A stretch of 64,000 nt of DNA from Nitrosophilus labii (GTDB lineage: Bacteria > Campylobacterota > Campylobacteria > Campylobacterales > Nitratiruptoraceae), in contig NZ_AP022826.1 in NCBI RefSeq assembly GCF_014466985.1, forward strand, positions 248,001 through 312,000. Direction: 5' to 3'. Each line of letters begins with the position of its first letter. Position 1 is the first letter of the stretch. The notes below the pieces were generated by a model. It was not told where the DNA came from, did no database searches, and was given only the letters and a program-made list of their open reading frames with translations. Positions 27,152-37,436 of this stretch are shown here, in pieces. The position numbers and the translations under genes were made by a program.

Positions 27152-28122
27152 TGGAGTTTTTTAAGACGGATAAAATATACGATTTTATGGGCAAAAGCAA
27201 ACTATTTATATCTATATCTTTGTTTTTGATACTAGGTTCTTACATACTTCTTTTTACCAAAGGACTTAATTTCGGTATCGACTTTACCGGCGGAACAATC
27301 GTTCAGGTTAGGTACGATAAGCCTGTAAATATAAAAGAGATAAGAGAGGCTCTCAAAAAAAGTGAGATTTTTAAAGACGCCGCCGTTACAAAGTTTGGAA
27401 GTGATGAAGAGATTATTATCAGAGTTAAAACCTCAACCAAAAAGCTCGGTCAAGATATAGGAGATATAGCGAGAGAAGTTTTACAAGGGACGGGCAATTA
27501 TGAGATAAGAAGAGTGGATATAGTAGGACCCAAAGTTGGAAGTGAGTTAAGAGAAAAGGGTATGATGGCTATGGTTATAGCCATTATTGGTATTTTGATA
27601 TATGTTTCTATCAGATTTGAGTATCGATTCGCTTTAGCTTCCGTATTGGCTCTAGTTCACGACGTCTCGATAGCTTTAGGCGCCATAAGCCTTTTTAACG
27701 TTCCGGTTAACTTGGATATTTTAGCGGCTCTTTTGACGATTTTAGGTTATTCGCTAAACGATACCATCATAGTTTTTGATAGGATCAGAGAGGGTATAGT
27801 CGAGGCTAAAACAAACGATCTAAACAGAGTCATCAACGAGTCGATTACTAAAACTTTATCTAGAACCACTCTTACCTCTTTAACCACTTTTTTCGTTGTT
27901 TTAACGCTATTTTTGTTTGGAGGAGAGATTATTAAAGGGTTTAGTTTTACTTTGCTCGTAGGTGTAGTTGTAGGTACCTACAGCTCCATTTTCGTGGCTT
28001 CTCCGCTGTTGGGCTGGCTAGGTTTTAATCTGCAAAAATATAGGGCTAAATTAGCTGAGAAGAAAAAGAGAGCTCAGGAAAAAGAGAGAATGAGAGCGAT
28101 GTATGAACAAGGAGTTGTGTAA
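27148..28122 (+). CDS. secF: Protein translocase subunit SecF
   Basis: 324 residues, six membrane helices, [18 protein letters not shown] after the first helix and [16 protein letters not shown] in helix 4-5. Overlaps the secD stop by 4 bases. Followed by a 91-base 7-mer repeat before leuS. Confidence 0.97.
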   Translation: MMEFFKTDKIYDFMGKSKLFISISLFLILGSYILLFTKGLNFGIDFTGGTIVQVRYDKPVNIKEIREALKKSEIFKDAAVTKFGSDEEIIIRVKTSTKKLGQDIGDIAREVLQGTGNYEIRRVDIVGPKVGSELREKGMMAMVIAIIGILIYVSIRFEYRFALASVLALVHDVSIALGAISLFNVPVNLDILAALLTILGYSLNDTIIVFDRIREGIVEAKTNDLNRVINESITKTLSRTTLTSLTTFFVVLTLFLFGGEIIKGFSFTLLVGVVVGTYSSIFVASPLLGWLGFNLQKYRAKLAEKKKRAQEKERMRAMYEQGVV

Positions 28123-28213
28123 TAGTCATTAGTCAGTAGTCGTTAGCTAACAGATAATCTAAAGATTAACGACTGATGGCTAAAGACTAACGACTAAAAA
28201 CTAACGACTAAAG
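28123..28213. repeat. 7-base-period inverted degenerate repeat (13 units, no indel)
   Basis: Directly after the secF stop: TAGTCAT, TAGTCAG, TAGTCGT, TAGCTAA, CAGATAA, TCTAAAG, ATTAACG, ACTGATG, GCTAAAG, ACTAACG, ACTAAAA, ACTAACG, ACTAAAG. The TAGTC-type arm and the GACTA-type arm are inverted. Ends exactly where the leuS Shine-Dalgarno GGAG begins. Confidence 0.92.
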
Positions 28214-28217
28214 GGAG

Positions 28218-30674
28218 ATGATGGGTTACGAACCTAAAAGTATAGAAAAAAAGTGGCAAGAGTTTTGGAAAAAAGATAGATATTACGAACCAAAAAATGA
28301 CTATACAAAGGAAAAAAGATATATTTTGAGTATGTTTCCTTATCCAAGCGGACGTATCCACATGGGGCATGTTAGAAACTACGCTATAGGTGATGCTATT
28401 GCTAGATACTACAGAAAAATCGGGAAAAACGTTCTTCATCCTATCGGCTGGGATGCGTTTGGGATGCCTGCAGAGAATGCGGCTATAAAAAAAGGTGTAC
28501 ACCCTAAAAAATGGACTTATGAAAATATAGACTATATGAGAAAGGAACTAGACTCTTTAGGTTTTAGTTTTTCTCAAGAGAGGGAGTTTGCCACTTGCGA
28601 TGAGATATATACTAAGTTTGAACAAGAATTTACCGTTGATATGTTTGAAAAAGGGCTTCTGTATAGAAGCAGTGCTACCGTAAACTGGTGTCCTCACGAT
28701 AAAACCGTTTTGGCAAACGAGCAGGTGATAGAGGGTAGATGTTGGAGATGTGATACGGAAGTAGTCCAAAAAGAGATGGACCAATACTTTTTAAAGATCA
28801 CTGATTATGCGGAGGAGCTTTTAAGAGATCTTGAAAAACTGGAGGGTAAATGGCCAAAACAGGTCATTGCTATGCAAAGAAACTGGATAGGTAGAAGCGA
28901 AGGGTTAGAGTTTGAATTAAAGCTTGACGATGATAGCAAAAAGAGGTTAGGTGAAAAGTTTGAGGGTTTTAAAGTTTTTACTACAAGAGCCGATACTATC
29001 TATGGAGTTACCTATACGGCTTTGGCGCCAGAGCATGAGATAGTAAAATATCTTGTAAATAATACTCTTTTAGATAGCGAGTCGATCCAAAAGATTAAAA
29101 AGATGCAAAATACTCCGCCAAAACTTAGAGCCCAGGCAGAAAAAGAGGGGTTATTTCTAAATCTTTACGTAATCCATCCGCTAACAAAAGAGAAGATTCC
29201 GGTATGGGTGGCAAATTTTGTTTTGACTGAGTATGGAAGCGGCGCGGTGATGGCCGTACCTGCCCATGATGAGAGAGATTTTGAGTTTGCTAAAAAATAC
29301 AATCTTTCTATCAGATATGTTATAAAGCCTAAAGATGGCAAAATCGATAGCGATAGAGCTGTTGTAGAGCCTGGAGTCCTCTTTGATAGCGAAGAGTTTA
29401 GTGGTTTAGAGAGCGAAAAAGCTAAAAAAGCGATAATTGACTATTTCGAAAAAGAGGGGTTAGGAAAAAAAACTATAAATTATAAACTTAAAGATTGGTT
29501 GGTTAGTAGACAAAGATACTGGGGGACGCCAATTCCTCTTGTTAAGTGTCCAAAATGTGGACTTGTGGCAGAGAAAAAAGAGAATCTCCCCGTAACTTTA
29601 CCGGAAGATGTGCAGATTACCGGTGAAGGAAATCCTTTAGAGCTACATCCAACCTGGAAATATACAAAATGTCCAAATTGTGGCGAGGATGCTATAAGAG
29701 AGACGGATACTTTAGATACTTTTGTGGAGTCTAGTTGGTACTTTCTAAGATTTACCACTCAAAAAGAGTATTGGGATAAGCTGCCTTTCAAAAAAGAGGA
29801 TACCGACTACTGGATGAGCGTTGATCAGTATATCGGCGGTATAGAGCATGCTATATTGCATCTTTTATATTCTAGGTTTTTTACAAAAGCTTTAAGAGAT
29901 TTAGGATACGTAGATATTGACGAGCCTTTTGAGAGACTGCTTACCCAGGGTATGGTTTTAAAAGATGGAGCTAAGATGAGTAAGTCTAAAGGCAACGTGG
30001 TAGATCCGGACTCGATTGTGGAAAAATTCGGTGCCGATACCGCAAGACTCTTTATCCTTTTTGCGGCCCCTCCTTCAAAAGAGCTTGAGTGGAACGACAG
30101 TGCGGTTGAAGGGGCTTATAGATTTATAAAGAGATTTTTTGATAGATCTTTGGATGTAAAACCTTGCGAAAATTTACCTGCTATAGATCACTCAAAACTC
30201 TCAAAAGAGGAGAAACTTGCTAGAAAGAAAGTTTACGAGGCTTTGAAAAAATCGAAAGATGTTTATGAAAAAAACTACACTTTCAACACTCTAATAGCCG
30301 CTTCTATGGAAGCTTTAAATGCTTTAAACGCACAAAAAAATGAAGAGGTATGGAGCGAAGGATACTGGATACTATCAAATATATTAGAGCCTATTATTCC
30401 TCACGTATGCTGGGAGATATCTGATAGACTTTTTAATAGAAACAATTTTGAAAATATCGAGATAAAAGAGGAAGTTTTCCAAGAAGATAGCGTAACTTTG
30501 GCGGTAACTATAAACGGGAAAAGAAGAGCCGAGATAGAAGTGCCCGTAAATGCTTCCAAAGAGGAGATTTTACGAACAGCTAAAGAGAAAGCTAAAAAGT
30601 GGATAGAGGATAAAGAGATAGTTAAAGAGATTGTGGTTCCAAATAGACTTGTAAATATAGTGGTAAAAGGGTAG
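28218..30674 (+). CDS. leuS: Leucyl-tRNA synthetase
   Basis: 818 residues. [19 protein letters not shown] holds the HIGH-type motif; [12 protein letters not shown] is the KMSKS loop; the CP1 editing domain (about 220-420) and a Cys4 zinc-like insertion (CPKCG, CPNCG) are visible. Two ATGs are adjacent (28218, 28221); AGGGAG touches the first, so the second has the better spacing. Confidence 0.97.
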   Translation: MMGYEPKSIEKKWQEFWKKDRYYEPKNDYTKEKRYILSMFPYPSGRIHMGHVRNYAIGDAIARYYRKIGKNVLHPIGWDAFGMPAENAAIKKGVHPKKWTYENIDYMRKELDSLGFSFSQEREFATCDEIYTKFEQEFTVDMFEKGLLYRSSATVNWCPHDKTVLANEQVIEGRCWRCDTEVVQKEMDQYFLKITDYAEELLRDLEKLEGKWPKQVIAMQRNWIGRSEGLEFELKLDDDSKKRLGEKFEGFKVFTTRADTIYGVTYTALAPEHEIVKYLVNNTLLDSESIQKIKKMQNTPPKLRAQAEKEGLFLNLYVIHPLTKEKIPVWVANFVLTEYGSGAVMAVPAHDERDFEFAKKYNLSIRYVIKPKDGKIDSDRAVVEPGVLFDSEEFSGLESEKAKKAIIDYFEKEGLGKKTINYKLKDWLVSRQRYWGTPIPLVKCPKCGLVAEKKENLPVTLPEDVQITGEGNPLELHPTWKYTKCPNCGEDAIRETDTLDTFVESSWYFLRFTTQKEYWDKLPFKKEDTDYWMSVDQYIGGIEHAILHLLYSRFFTKALRDLGYVDIDEPFERLLTQGMVLKDGAKMSKSKGNVVDPDSIVEKFGADTARLFILFAAPPSKELEWNDSAVEGAYRFIKRFFDRSLDVKPCENLPAIDHSKLSKEEKLARKKVYEALKKSKDVYEKNYTFNTLIAASMEALNALNAQKNEEVWSEGYWILSNILEPIIPHVCWEISDRLFNRNNFENIEIKEEVFQEDSVTLAVTINGKRRAEIEVPVNASKEEILRTAKEKAKKWIEDKEIVKEIVVPNRLVNIVVKG

Positions 30675-30676
30675 AT

Positions 30677-30753
30677 TTGAGATTAGAGATGAGAGATTTT
30701 ATTTCGGCATTTAGGAGAGTTTTTCTCCTTTTGCCTTCAGCCTTTATCCTTGT
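30677..30753. repeat. 7-base-period repeat within the lptE signal-peptide coding region
   Basis: In phase from the TTG start: TTGAGAT, TAGAGAT, GAGAGAT, TTTATTT, CGGCATT, TAGGAGA, GTTTTTC, TCCTTTT, GCCTTCA, GCCTTTA, TCCTTGT. The first three and last four units are clear; the middle is decayed. The strand bias flips as in the intergenic copies. Confidence 0.6.
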
Positions 30754-31228
30754 ATATTTAATAACCGGTTGCGGATACAAACCAACTTCGGTATATACGA
30801 AAAAAGTTTTGGGCGAAAAGATCTACTCCCAGGTTGAGGTCTATCTAAGAGATCCTGAAAACGCAGTTTTGATAAAGGACGCCTTAAACGAAGCTATAGT
30901 AAGCAGATTTAAAGGCTCTTTGGTACCAAAACAGTATGCCGATAGTGAACTAATAGTTAGCTTAAGAGGAGTTAGTTTTAGGCCACTTCAATATGACAAA
31001 AACGGATATGTTATTTACTATAGAGCTATTACCTCTCTAAAAATAGTCTATAAAAGTAGAAAAGGAGAAACGAAAATATTGACGGTTTCCGGCAATTACG
31101 ATTTTCCTATTGAGCCAAACAGTGTTATTTCGGATACTAAAAGATTTGAAGCTATAAGGGAGAGCTCTAAGAAAGCTTTGGATAAGTTTATTTCGCAAAT
31201 CTCTATCATAGGATATCAAGAGAGTTAA
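30677..31228 (+). CDS. lptE: LPS-assembly lipoprotein LptE
   Basis: 183 residues with a lipoprotein signal: hydrophobic stretch about 16-29 and lipobox LITGC (lipidated Cys32), followed by GYKPTSVYTKKVLG and the LptE-type beta domain. Works with LptD to place LPS in the outer membrane. TTG start 3 bases after leuS. The first 25 codons lie in an 11-unit 7-base periodic stretch, so the signal peptide core is encoded by repeat-like sequence. Confidence 0.85.
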   Translation: MRLEMRDFISAFRRVFLLLPSAFILVYLITGCGYKPTSVYTKKVLGEKIYSQVEVYLRDPENAVLIKDALNEAIVSRFKGSLVPKQYADSELIVSLRGVSFRPLQYDKNGYVIYYRAITSLKIVYKSRKGETKILTVSGNYDFPIEPNSVISDTKRFEAIRESSKKALDKFISQISIIGYQES

Positions 31229-31234
31229 GTTTTA

Positions 31235-32386
31235 ATGACTATAAAAGATTTCCTAAACTCCAAGCCTCGTTATTATAAAAATATCGATTACACAAGAATG
31301 CCTAGAGCGTATGAGAGCGTAAAAGAGAAATTGTCTCTACCTAAAATTATCCATATCGTAGGAACTAACGGCAAAGGTAGCACCGGCAGATTTTTAGCTT
31401 ATATGCTCTTTAAAAAAGGGTATAAAACCGGACACTATACTTCTCCCCATATCTTAAAATTTAACGAAAGAATCTGGATAAACGCAAAAGATATAGATGA
31501 CGAATCCTTGGAGAATACTCATAAAAAGCTTTTAAATATATTGCCAAAAGAGTTTCAAGAGAGTCTTAGTTATTTTGAGTACACAACTCTTTTGGCCGCC
31601 GTATCTTTTGAAGGGCTGGATTTTGCTGTTATGGAGGCCGGTCTTGGAGGCGAGTTTGACGCTACGAACGTTTTTGATAAGGAGCTAAGTTTAATAACCG
31701 CGATAGATTTTGATCATCAAGCCTTTTTGGGAAACAGCATAGAAAAGATTGCGAAAACAAAGATAAGAAGTATCCGCAAAGAAGCGATTTTAGGATATCA
31801 AAAACATAAAAGTGTAGAAGAGATAGCAAAAGAGGTGGCAAAAGAGATAGGATGTAAACTTTATATGGTTGATGAGCTTTTGAGCAAAGAGGAAAAGAGT
31901 GATATAAAAGAGTTCATAAGCAAAAAAGCTTATCCGATATTTTTTAGTGAAAATCTATCATTGGCTTTTGCGGCTGGCAAAGTGTTGGGAGTGAGTCTTG
32001 AGATAGAAGATTGTTTTGATTTGCAGATTTTTGGTAGGTTCCAAAAAGTTGCCGATAATGTTGTTTTGGATGTGGGGCACAACCCTCTAGCAGCAAAAGC
32101 GATAGAGCGTGAACTTAGGCCAGATACGGTTTTGGTTTACAACGCTTATGAAGATAAGGATTTTAAAGAGGTTTTAAAGATATTAAAACCGAAAATTAAA
32201 AGAGTAGAGATTATAGATATAGAAGACGAAAGAGCGGTTGATAAAGAGGAGCTCATAAATGTTTTGAGAGAACTGGGTATAAAATATGGAGATTTTAAGA
32301 GGGTAGAGAAGGAAGAAGAGTATCTTGTTTTTGGTTCATTTAGAGTAGCTGAAGAGTTTTTAAAAGGAGGCTTTTCTGCAAGCTAA
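31235..32386 (+). CDS. folC: Folylpolyglutamate/dihydrofolate synthase
   Basis: 383 residues, Mur-ligase fold. ATP loop GTNGKGSTGRFLAYML near residue 42, HYTSPHILKFNERI, AGLGGEFDATNV and a late DVGHNPLAAKAI. Adds glutamates to (dihydro)folate. Its last codons overlap the start of mfd. Confidence 0.94.
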   Translation: MTIKDFLNSKPRYYKNIDYTRMPRAYESVKEKLSLPKIIHIVGTNGKGSTGRFLAYMLFKKGYKTGHYTSPHILKFNERIWINAKDIDDESLENTHKKLLNILPKEFQESLSYFEYTTLLAAVSFEGLDFAVMEAGLGGEFDATNVFDKELSLITAIDFDHQAFLGNSIEKIAKTKIRSIRKEAILGYQKHKSVEEIAKEVAKEIGCKLYMVDELLSKEEKSDIKEFISKKAYPIFFSENLSLAFAAGKVLGVSLEIEDCFDLQIFGRFQKVADNVVLDVGHNPLAAKAIERELRPDTVLVYNAYEDKDFKEVLKILKPKIKRVEIIDIEDERAVDKEELINVLRELGIKYGDFKRVEKEEEYLVFGSFRVAEEFLKGGFSAS

Positions 32387-35327
32387 AGTTTTTGAGTTTT
32401 TAAAAAAAGAGATTCCCGATATTTTAGTAGTAACAGATGAAAAAGAGGCAAAAGAGGTATTGGACGTAGCTAAATATTTAGATATAGAAGCTGTAGTTTT
32501 GCCAGACTTTAGGGCAAGATTTGGCGATGATCTAAGAAGCTTCAAAGAGGAACTTGAAGAGCTACTAAGCGCTCTTGATATATACTACACAAAAAAGACT
32601 CTTTTGATCTCTGCGTATCAGACACTCTCAAACTATCTCCCCTCGCCAAAATATTTTAAAAGCTTTTCGCTCGAATTTGGAGATAGAGTTGATCTAGGCG
32701 AACTTAAAAATAGACTACTTTATTGGGGCTATGAGTTTGTAGATATTGTGGAAACGAAAGGCGAGGTCTCTTTTAGAGGAGATATTATAGATATATATCC
32801 TAAAGATTCAAAACCGGTTAGAATCAGTCTTTTTGATGATGAGATAGAGAGTATTAGATATTTTGACGAAACTACGCAAAAGAGTTTTAAGGATGAACTT
32901 GAGAGCATAAGAGTCACGCCCGCACTCTTTGGTCTTGATGAAAGCGAGTATGAGAAGCTTTTAAATAGGATCAAAGAGACTGAGAGCGACGTATTTGTTA
33001 AAGATATTGCCTCTTTGGGTTTTTGGTATCTTGATGAAAAGATAAATCTGTTGGATGGTAAAAGAGCCTTTTTAGTTAGCGGTATAAAAGATGAGATTGA
33101 CTCTTTGTATGAAGAGAGTTTCGAGTTTGTTCCAAAAAGTTCTTTTGATTTGCCTATTATCGAGGAAGCTAGAGACTATAAAGATATTGAAGTTATAAAC
33201 ATAAACTCTCTTATAAAGTTCAGAAAAGATAAAAAGATAAAAGTTATCGCTAAAAACGAAACGGTAGTTAGAAGAAGCGCACTAGATAGTTTTGAAGGGT
33301 TAAAATTTATCTATAAAGATATAGTTTTAAATATCGAAAGCGATGAAGAACTGATAATATCTCTAAACAAAAGAGAAAAATTTAAAAGGGTGAAAAAAGC
33401 CAAAGTTTTACTTGATGAACTAAAACCCGGCGATTATGTAGTTCACGATAATCACGGTATCGCGATTTTTAGCGGTATCGAAGCGGTAACCGTTCTTGGG
33501 GCGACTAAAGATTTTTTGGTTCTTAAATACCAAGGTGATGATAGGCTTTTGGTTCCTGTTGAGAATATAGACTTGATAGATAGGTATATTGCTGATAGTG
33601 GAGCAATACCGGTTTTAGATAGACTTGGAAGCAGCTCTTTTGCAAAGCTAAAGAAAAAGGTAAAAGAGAAACTTTTTGAGATAGCAAACGAAATAGTAAG
33701 GCTTGCGGCAAAAAGAGAGCTTTTAAAAGGTGTAGTTTGCAATGTAGAAAATCCAGAAATTAAAATCTTCCAAAAAGAGGCCGGATTTGAGTATACGCCG
33801 GATCAAAAAGAGGCGATAGAGGAGATCTTTAAAGATCTATCTAGCGGTAAGGTTATGGACAGGCTTCTAAGCGGAGATGTGGGTTTTGGAAAAACAGAAG
33901 TTGCTATGAACGCCATTTTTGCCGTGGTAAAAAGCGGATATCAGGCTGCTTTTTTGGCTCCTACAACGCTACTTTCAAATCAACACTACAAAACTTTACA
34001 AGAGAGGTTTGAAAAGTTCGGTATAAAAGTAGCTAGGCTTGATAGATTTGTAAGTTCCAAAGAGAAAAAGATAGTTCTGCAAAAATTGAAAGAGGGAAGT
34101 ATAGATGTGGTAGTGGGAACTCACTCCATTTTGGGAGTAGAGTTTGCAAAGCTAGCCCTGATAGTGATAGACGAAGAGCATAAATTTGGCGTAAAACAGA
34201 AAGAGAAGCTTAAAGCGATGAGCGAAAATGTTCACGTTCTTAGTATGAGTGCTACTCCGATTCCAAGAAGTCTTAATATGGCTTTAAGTCGTCTTAAAGA
34301 GTTTAGTGAACTAAGAACGCCCCCTCAAGGTAAAAAAGAGGTTAGAACCTATGTTAAAGAGTATAACGAAAAGCTCGTTAAAGAGGTAATTTTAAGGGAG
34401 CTTAGGCGAGGAGGACAGATATTTTACATCTTCAACTCCATAGCAAATATAGAGTCTAAAAAAGAGGAACTTTTAGAGATTTTGCCAAATCTTAAGATTT
34501 TGGTGCTTCACTCAAAGGTTAGCGCCTCCGTTACCGAAAAGGAGCTTTTGAACTTTTATCAAAAAAAATATGATCTGCTTCTATCCACATCTATAGTAGA
34601 ATCTGGACTTCATATGCCAAACGTAAATACGATCATAGTAGATGGAGCCGATAGATTCGGAATGGCAGATCTTCATCAGCTAAGAGGCCGCGTTGGAAGA
34701 GGTAAAAAAGAGGGGTATTGCTACTTTATGGTGGAAAATAAAGAGAGATTAACTGATGAAGCTAAAAAGAGACTTGTGGCGCTTGAGTCCAACTCATATC
34801 TTGGAAGCGGACAGGTTTTGGCTATGCACGATTTGGAGATAAGAGGAGGAGGAAACATCATAGGGGCTCAGCAAAGCGGTCATATAAAAAATATCGGATA
34901 TAGCTTGTATCTGAAAATGCTAGAAGAGGCTTTAAACTTACTAACAACTGGTAAGATGGAAGAAAAACCGAAAATCGAGATAAAGCTTGCCATAAACGCT
35001 TATATCTCAAAAGAGCTTGTTAGCGAAGATAGGCTGAGACTAGATCTTTATAGAAGATTAGGCCAGTGTGAAGAAGTGGATGAAGTTTATGATATAGAAG
35101 AGGAGATTGCCGATAGATTTGGCAAACTTGACAATGTTACAAAACAGTTTTTGGATGTTGTTATTATGAAGATATTGGGACTTAAAAAAGGTATTAAAAC
35201 TATCTCTAACTATAATGAAAATATAACTATCGAGTATAATGACGGGAAAAAAGAGTTTTTAAAAGCTAGAAGCAAAGATGAAGATGATCTTATAGATACC
35301 GTACTTAGAAAACTTAGGGGAAGTTGA
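32376..35327 (+). CDS. mfd: Transcription-repair coupling factor Mfd, apparent CTG start
   Basis: About 983 residues. RNA-polymerase-interacting CarD-like domain around 320-400 (KPGDYVVHDNHGIAIFSG), SF2 helicase LLSGDVGFGKTEVAM, VIDEEHKFG, SMSATPIPRSLNMAL and TRCF C-terminal domain. Releases stalled RNA polymerase and recruits UvrA. The frame is conserved back to LQAKVFEFLKKE, where the only start-like codon is CTG at 32376 with a perfect AAGGAGG 5 bases upstream. The next ordinary start (TTG 32460) would delete 28 conserved-looking residues. Overlaps folC by 11 bases. Confidence 0.94.
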   Translation: MQAKVFEFLKKEIPDILVVTDEKEAKEVLDVAKYLDIEAVVLPDFRARFGDDLRSFKEELEELLSALDIYYTKKTLLISAYQTLSNYLPSPKYFKSFSLEFGDRVDLGELKNRLLYWGYEFVDIVETKGEVSFRGDIIDIYPKDSKPVRISLFDDEIESIRYFDETTQKSFKDELESIRVTPALFGLDESEYEKLLNRIKETESDVFVKDIASLGFWYLDEKINLLDGKRAFLVSGIKDEIDSLYEESFEFVPKSSFDLPIIEEARDYKDIEVININSLIKFRKDKKIKVIAKNETVVRRSALDSFEGLKFIYKDIVLNIESDEELIISLNKREKFKRVKKAKVLLDELKPGDYVVHDNHGIAIFSGIEAVTVLGATKDFLVLKYQGDDRLLVPVENIDLIDRYIADSGAIPVLDRLGSSSFAKLKKKVKEKLFEIANEIVRLAAKRELLKGVVCNVENPEIKIFQKEAGFEYTPDQKEAIEEIFKDLSSGKVMDRLLSGDVGFGKTEVAMNAIFAVVKSGYQAAFLAPTTLLSNQHYKTLQERFEKFGIKVARLDRFVSSKEKKIVLQKLKEGSIDVVVGTHSILGVEFAKLALIVIDEEHKFGVKQKEKLKAMSENVHVLSMSATPIPRSLNMALSRLKEFSELRTPPQGKKEVRTYVKEYNEKLVKEVILRELRRGGQIFYIFNSIANIESKKEELLEILPNLKILVLHSKVSASVTEKELLNFYQKKYDLLLSTSIVESGLHMPNVNTIIVDGADRFGMADLHQLRGRVGRGKKEGYCYFMVENKERLTDEAKKRLVALESNSYLGSGQVLAMHDLEIRGGGNIIGAQQSGHIKNIGYSLYLKMLEEALNLLTTGKMEEKPKIEIKLAINAYISKELVSEDRLRLDLYRRLGQCEEVDEVYDIEEEIADRFGKLDNVTKQFLDVVIMKILGLKKGIKTISNYNENITIEYNDGKKEFLKARSKDEDDLIDTVLRKLRGS

Positions 35328-36139
35328 TGAAGATAGGTTTTATTGGAGATATCATAGGAAAACCCGGCAGAAAGATGGTAGCAAGACACCTAAAAGAGAT
35401 AAGAGAGAAAGAAGGACTTGATTTTGTTATTGCAAATTATGAAAATGCAAGTCACGGTTTTGGTCTGACTGAGAAAAACGCCAAAGAGCTTTTTAGGTGC
35501 GGTATCGATTTGATGACAGGAGGAAATCATACCTGGGATAAAAAGGATATTTTTGCTCTTTTAGATAGCTATCCCATACTTAGGCCCGTTAATTACCCTG
35601 AAGGGGTTCCCGGACGCGGGATGGAAGTTGTAGAGGTAAAAGAAGAAAAACTTGCGATTGTAAATCTTATGGGATACTACTCCATGCCGATGGTTGATAA
35701 TCCTTTTATAACAATAAAGAGAGTTGTTGAAAAGCTTCATGAAGATGGGGTAAAAAACATATTTATTGATATGCACGCAGAAGCAACCAGCGAAAAAAGA
35801 GCTCTTTTAATGATGCTAAAAAATAGTGTCAGTGCCATAGCCGGGACACATACCCATGTGGGAAGCGATGATTTGCAAATTTTTCATGATGTTGGTTATA
35901 TTACTGATGTGGGACTTACGGGCTGTAGAGACAATGTGATAGGGATGGAGAAGAGTGTGCCTATAAAGAGGTTTTTAACAGGACTTCCAGGACGATTCGA
36001 TGTGCCTGATAAGTGCAAAAAGATATTTCAGATGGTGATTTTTGAGATAGAAGATGGAAAATGCAAGGATGCTTATAAAGTGAAAGCCTACGATGAAGAG
36101 GAGTATTTTGTTTCGCAAAGGGCGTTTAAAGAAGAGTAA
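35327..36139 (+). CDS. TIGR00282 (YmdB-like) metallophosphoesterase
   Basis: 270 residues from ATG 35327, which overlaps the mfd stop as TGATG with AGGGGA 5 bases upstream. Motifs: FIGDIIGKPGRKMV, GGNHTWDKKDI, and GTHTHVGSDD metal ligands. Homologues hydrolyse 2',3'-cyclic nucleotides; the role in this phylum is undefined. The stop TAA lies in the first unit of an 8-base repeat. Confidence 0.92.
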   Translation: MKIGFIGDIIGKPGRKMVARHLKEIREKEGLDFVIANYENASHGFGLTEKNAKELFRCGIDLMTGGNHTWDKKDIFALLDSYPILRPVNYPEGVPGRGMEVVEVKEEKLAIVNLMGYYSMPMVDNPFITIKRVVEKLHEDGVKNIFIDMHAEATSEKRALLMMLKNSVSAIAGTHTHVGSDDLQIFHDVGYITDVGLTGCRDNVIGMEKSVPIKRFLTGLPGRFDVPDKCKKIFQMVIFEIEDGKCKDAYKVKAYDEEEYFVSQRAFKEE

Positions 36140-36215
36140 TAAAGTGATGAAGTGAAAAAGTGAGGAGTTAAAATATAGTTATTGTTTAGTGACTTTGAAA
36201 CTTGCTACCTTGTTA
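36136..36215. repeat. 8-base-period inverted degenerate repeat (ten units, no indel)
   Basis: GTAATAAA, GTGATGAA, GTGAAAAA, GTGAGGAG, TTAAAATA, TAGTTATT, GTTTAGTG, ACTTTGAA, ACTTGCTA, CCTTGTTA. It contains the stop codon of the preceding gene and ends just before the AAAAGG ribosome site of magIII. Confidence 0.82.
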
Positions 36216-36228
36216 CAAAAGGATGCTA

Positions 36229-36909
36229 ATGATAGAAAACAGTTTTGAACTGTTAAAAAGATTAAAAGAGCTTGGATTTTTAAAAGATGAAAGAGATCCT
36301 TACTGGTGGCCTAACAGTGGAACGTTTGAGGTTGTGGTAGGGGCTATTTTGACTCAAAATACAAGATGGGAAAAAGTTGAAGAGGCTCTTTTAAATCTAA
36401 AAAATTATATGAACGATATAGAGCTTGAAAAGCTAGCCCAGATTGATCAAAAACTGCTCTCTACTCTTATAAAACCGGCCGGTTTTTACAATACAAAAGC
36501 TTTTAGACTAAAAAAACTATCACAAAATATTTTGAATGAGTTTGGAAGTTTTGAAATTTTTCAAAAGAGGGTCAGCAGATACTGGCTTTTAAATCAAAAG
36601 GGAATAGGCAAAGAGACAGCCGATTCTATACTCAATTATGCCTGTTATAAAGATTTTATGGTGGTTGACAGCTATACTGCCAGGATACTCGGTATTACAG
36701 GATATGAGTTTAGCGAGTATGATGATATTGCTGATTTCTTAACGGAAGGGGTTTTTCAAAATTTAGACGAAATCTATGAGCTTTACAATAAAGAGATACC
36801 CTTAAATCAAATATATGCAAGATTTCATGGCAAAATTGTAGATTTTTGCAAAGAGTATTTTAAGGGAAAACAAAGGGAAGATAAAGTTAAAAAACTACTT
36901 TTTACCTAA
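36229..36909 (+). CDS. 3-methyladenine DNA glycosylase MagIII (endonuclease III superfamily)
   Basis: About 226 residues from ATG 36229 (AAAGG 6 bases upstream; earlier in-frame TTG/ATG codons are in repeat sequence). Helix-hairpin-helix glycosylase closely following the Helicobacter MagIII layout: WWPNSGTFEVVVGAILTQNT, NQKGIGKETADSIL (HhH), catalytic Asp in MVVDSYTAR, and FHGKIVDF whose Lys corresponds to the modified active-site lysine of MagIII. It lacks the [4Fe-4S] cysteines of EndoIII. Removes alkylated purines. Confidence 0.9.
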   Translation: MIENSFELLKRLKELGFLKDERDPYWWPNSGTFEVVVGAILTQNTRWEKVEEALLNLKNYMNDIELEKLAQIDQKLLSTLIKPAGFYNTKAFRLKKLSQNILNEFGSFEIFQKRVSRYWLLNQKGIGKETADSILNYACYKDFMVVDSYTARILGITGYEFSEYDDIADFLTEGVFQNLDEIYELYNKEIPLNQIYARFHGKIVDFCKEYFKGKQREDKVKKLLFT

Positions 36910-37062
36910 ATCTTTTAAAAATTTCATCAAAAGATATATTTATCTGATAGATATCTATATCAAACGTAAATATTTCTTTATCAAATTCTCCTAGTTTAAC
37001 CCGGATTTTGCAATAGAATTTGTTTCAATAGTACTTTTGCTTGAGATTTAGAGGCTTTTTAA

Positions 37063-37100
37063 AAATTTTGAAGCCCTATCTAAATTTTGAAGCCCTATCT
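37063..37100. repeat. Perfect 19-base tandem duplication
   Basis: AAATTTTGAAGCCCTATCT occurs twice in direct succession (37063-37081 and 37082-37100) with no mismatch. Probably a recent slippage or repair duplication beside the mobile-element remnants. Confidence 0.9.
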
Positions 37101-37185
37101 ATAGGATGATAAGTAAAAAAAATTTTTAATTGCCTATAAACGGGGTGTTAGTGCTGGTAGTGTACAATAAAGTTCGCAATTTTAC

Positions 37186-37436
37186 TTGAAGACTCTTTTT
37201 GAGATTTTGAAATCTTCAAAAGAGTTGGATGGACTTCTCAGTAAGGAATAAAGCAAGTATGAGGAAACCAATCTAAAAGAAATAATAGCAAAAAAATAGA
37301 TGAGACAAAAATATTTAAAGAGATAATGATGCAGCTTGTGGGAGAGGTGGTTCCACTTTTATCAATGATGAAATGGATGACGGAGCAATTGATGAGGATA
37401 GAGTCTGAGATAAAAGTTGGAAAATATACACGCTAA
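37186..37436 (+). pseudogene. Degenerate unrecognised coding fragment
   Basis: One frame reads LKTLFEILKSSKELDGLLSKE, an in-frame stop, then SKYEETNLKEIIAKK. After a shift at a run of seven As a second frame continues as IDETKIFKEIMMQLVGEVV and on to KVGKYTR and a stop at 37434. Helical, charged, no family recognised. The joined reading needs one stop repaired and one frameshift, so it is dead if it ever was a gene. Confidence 0.4.
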
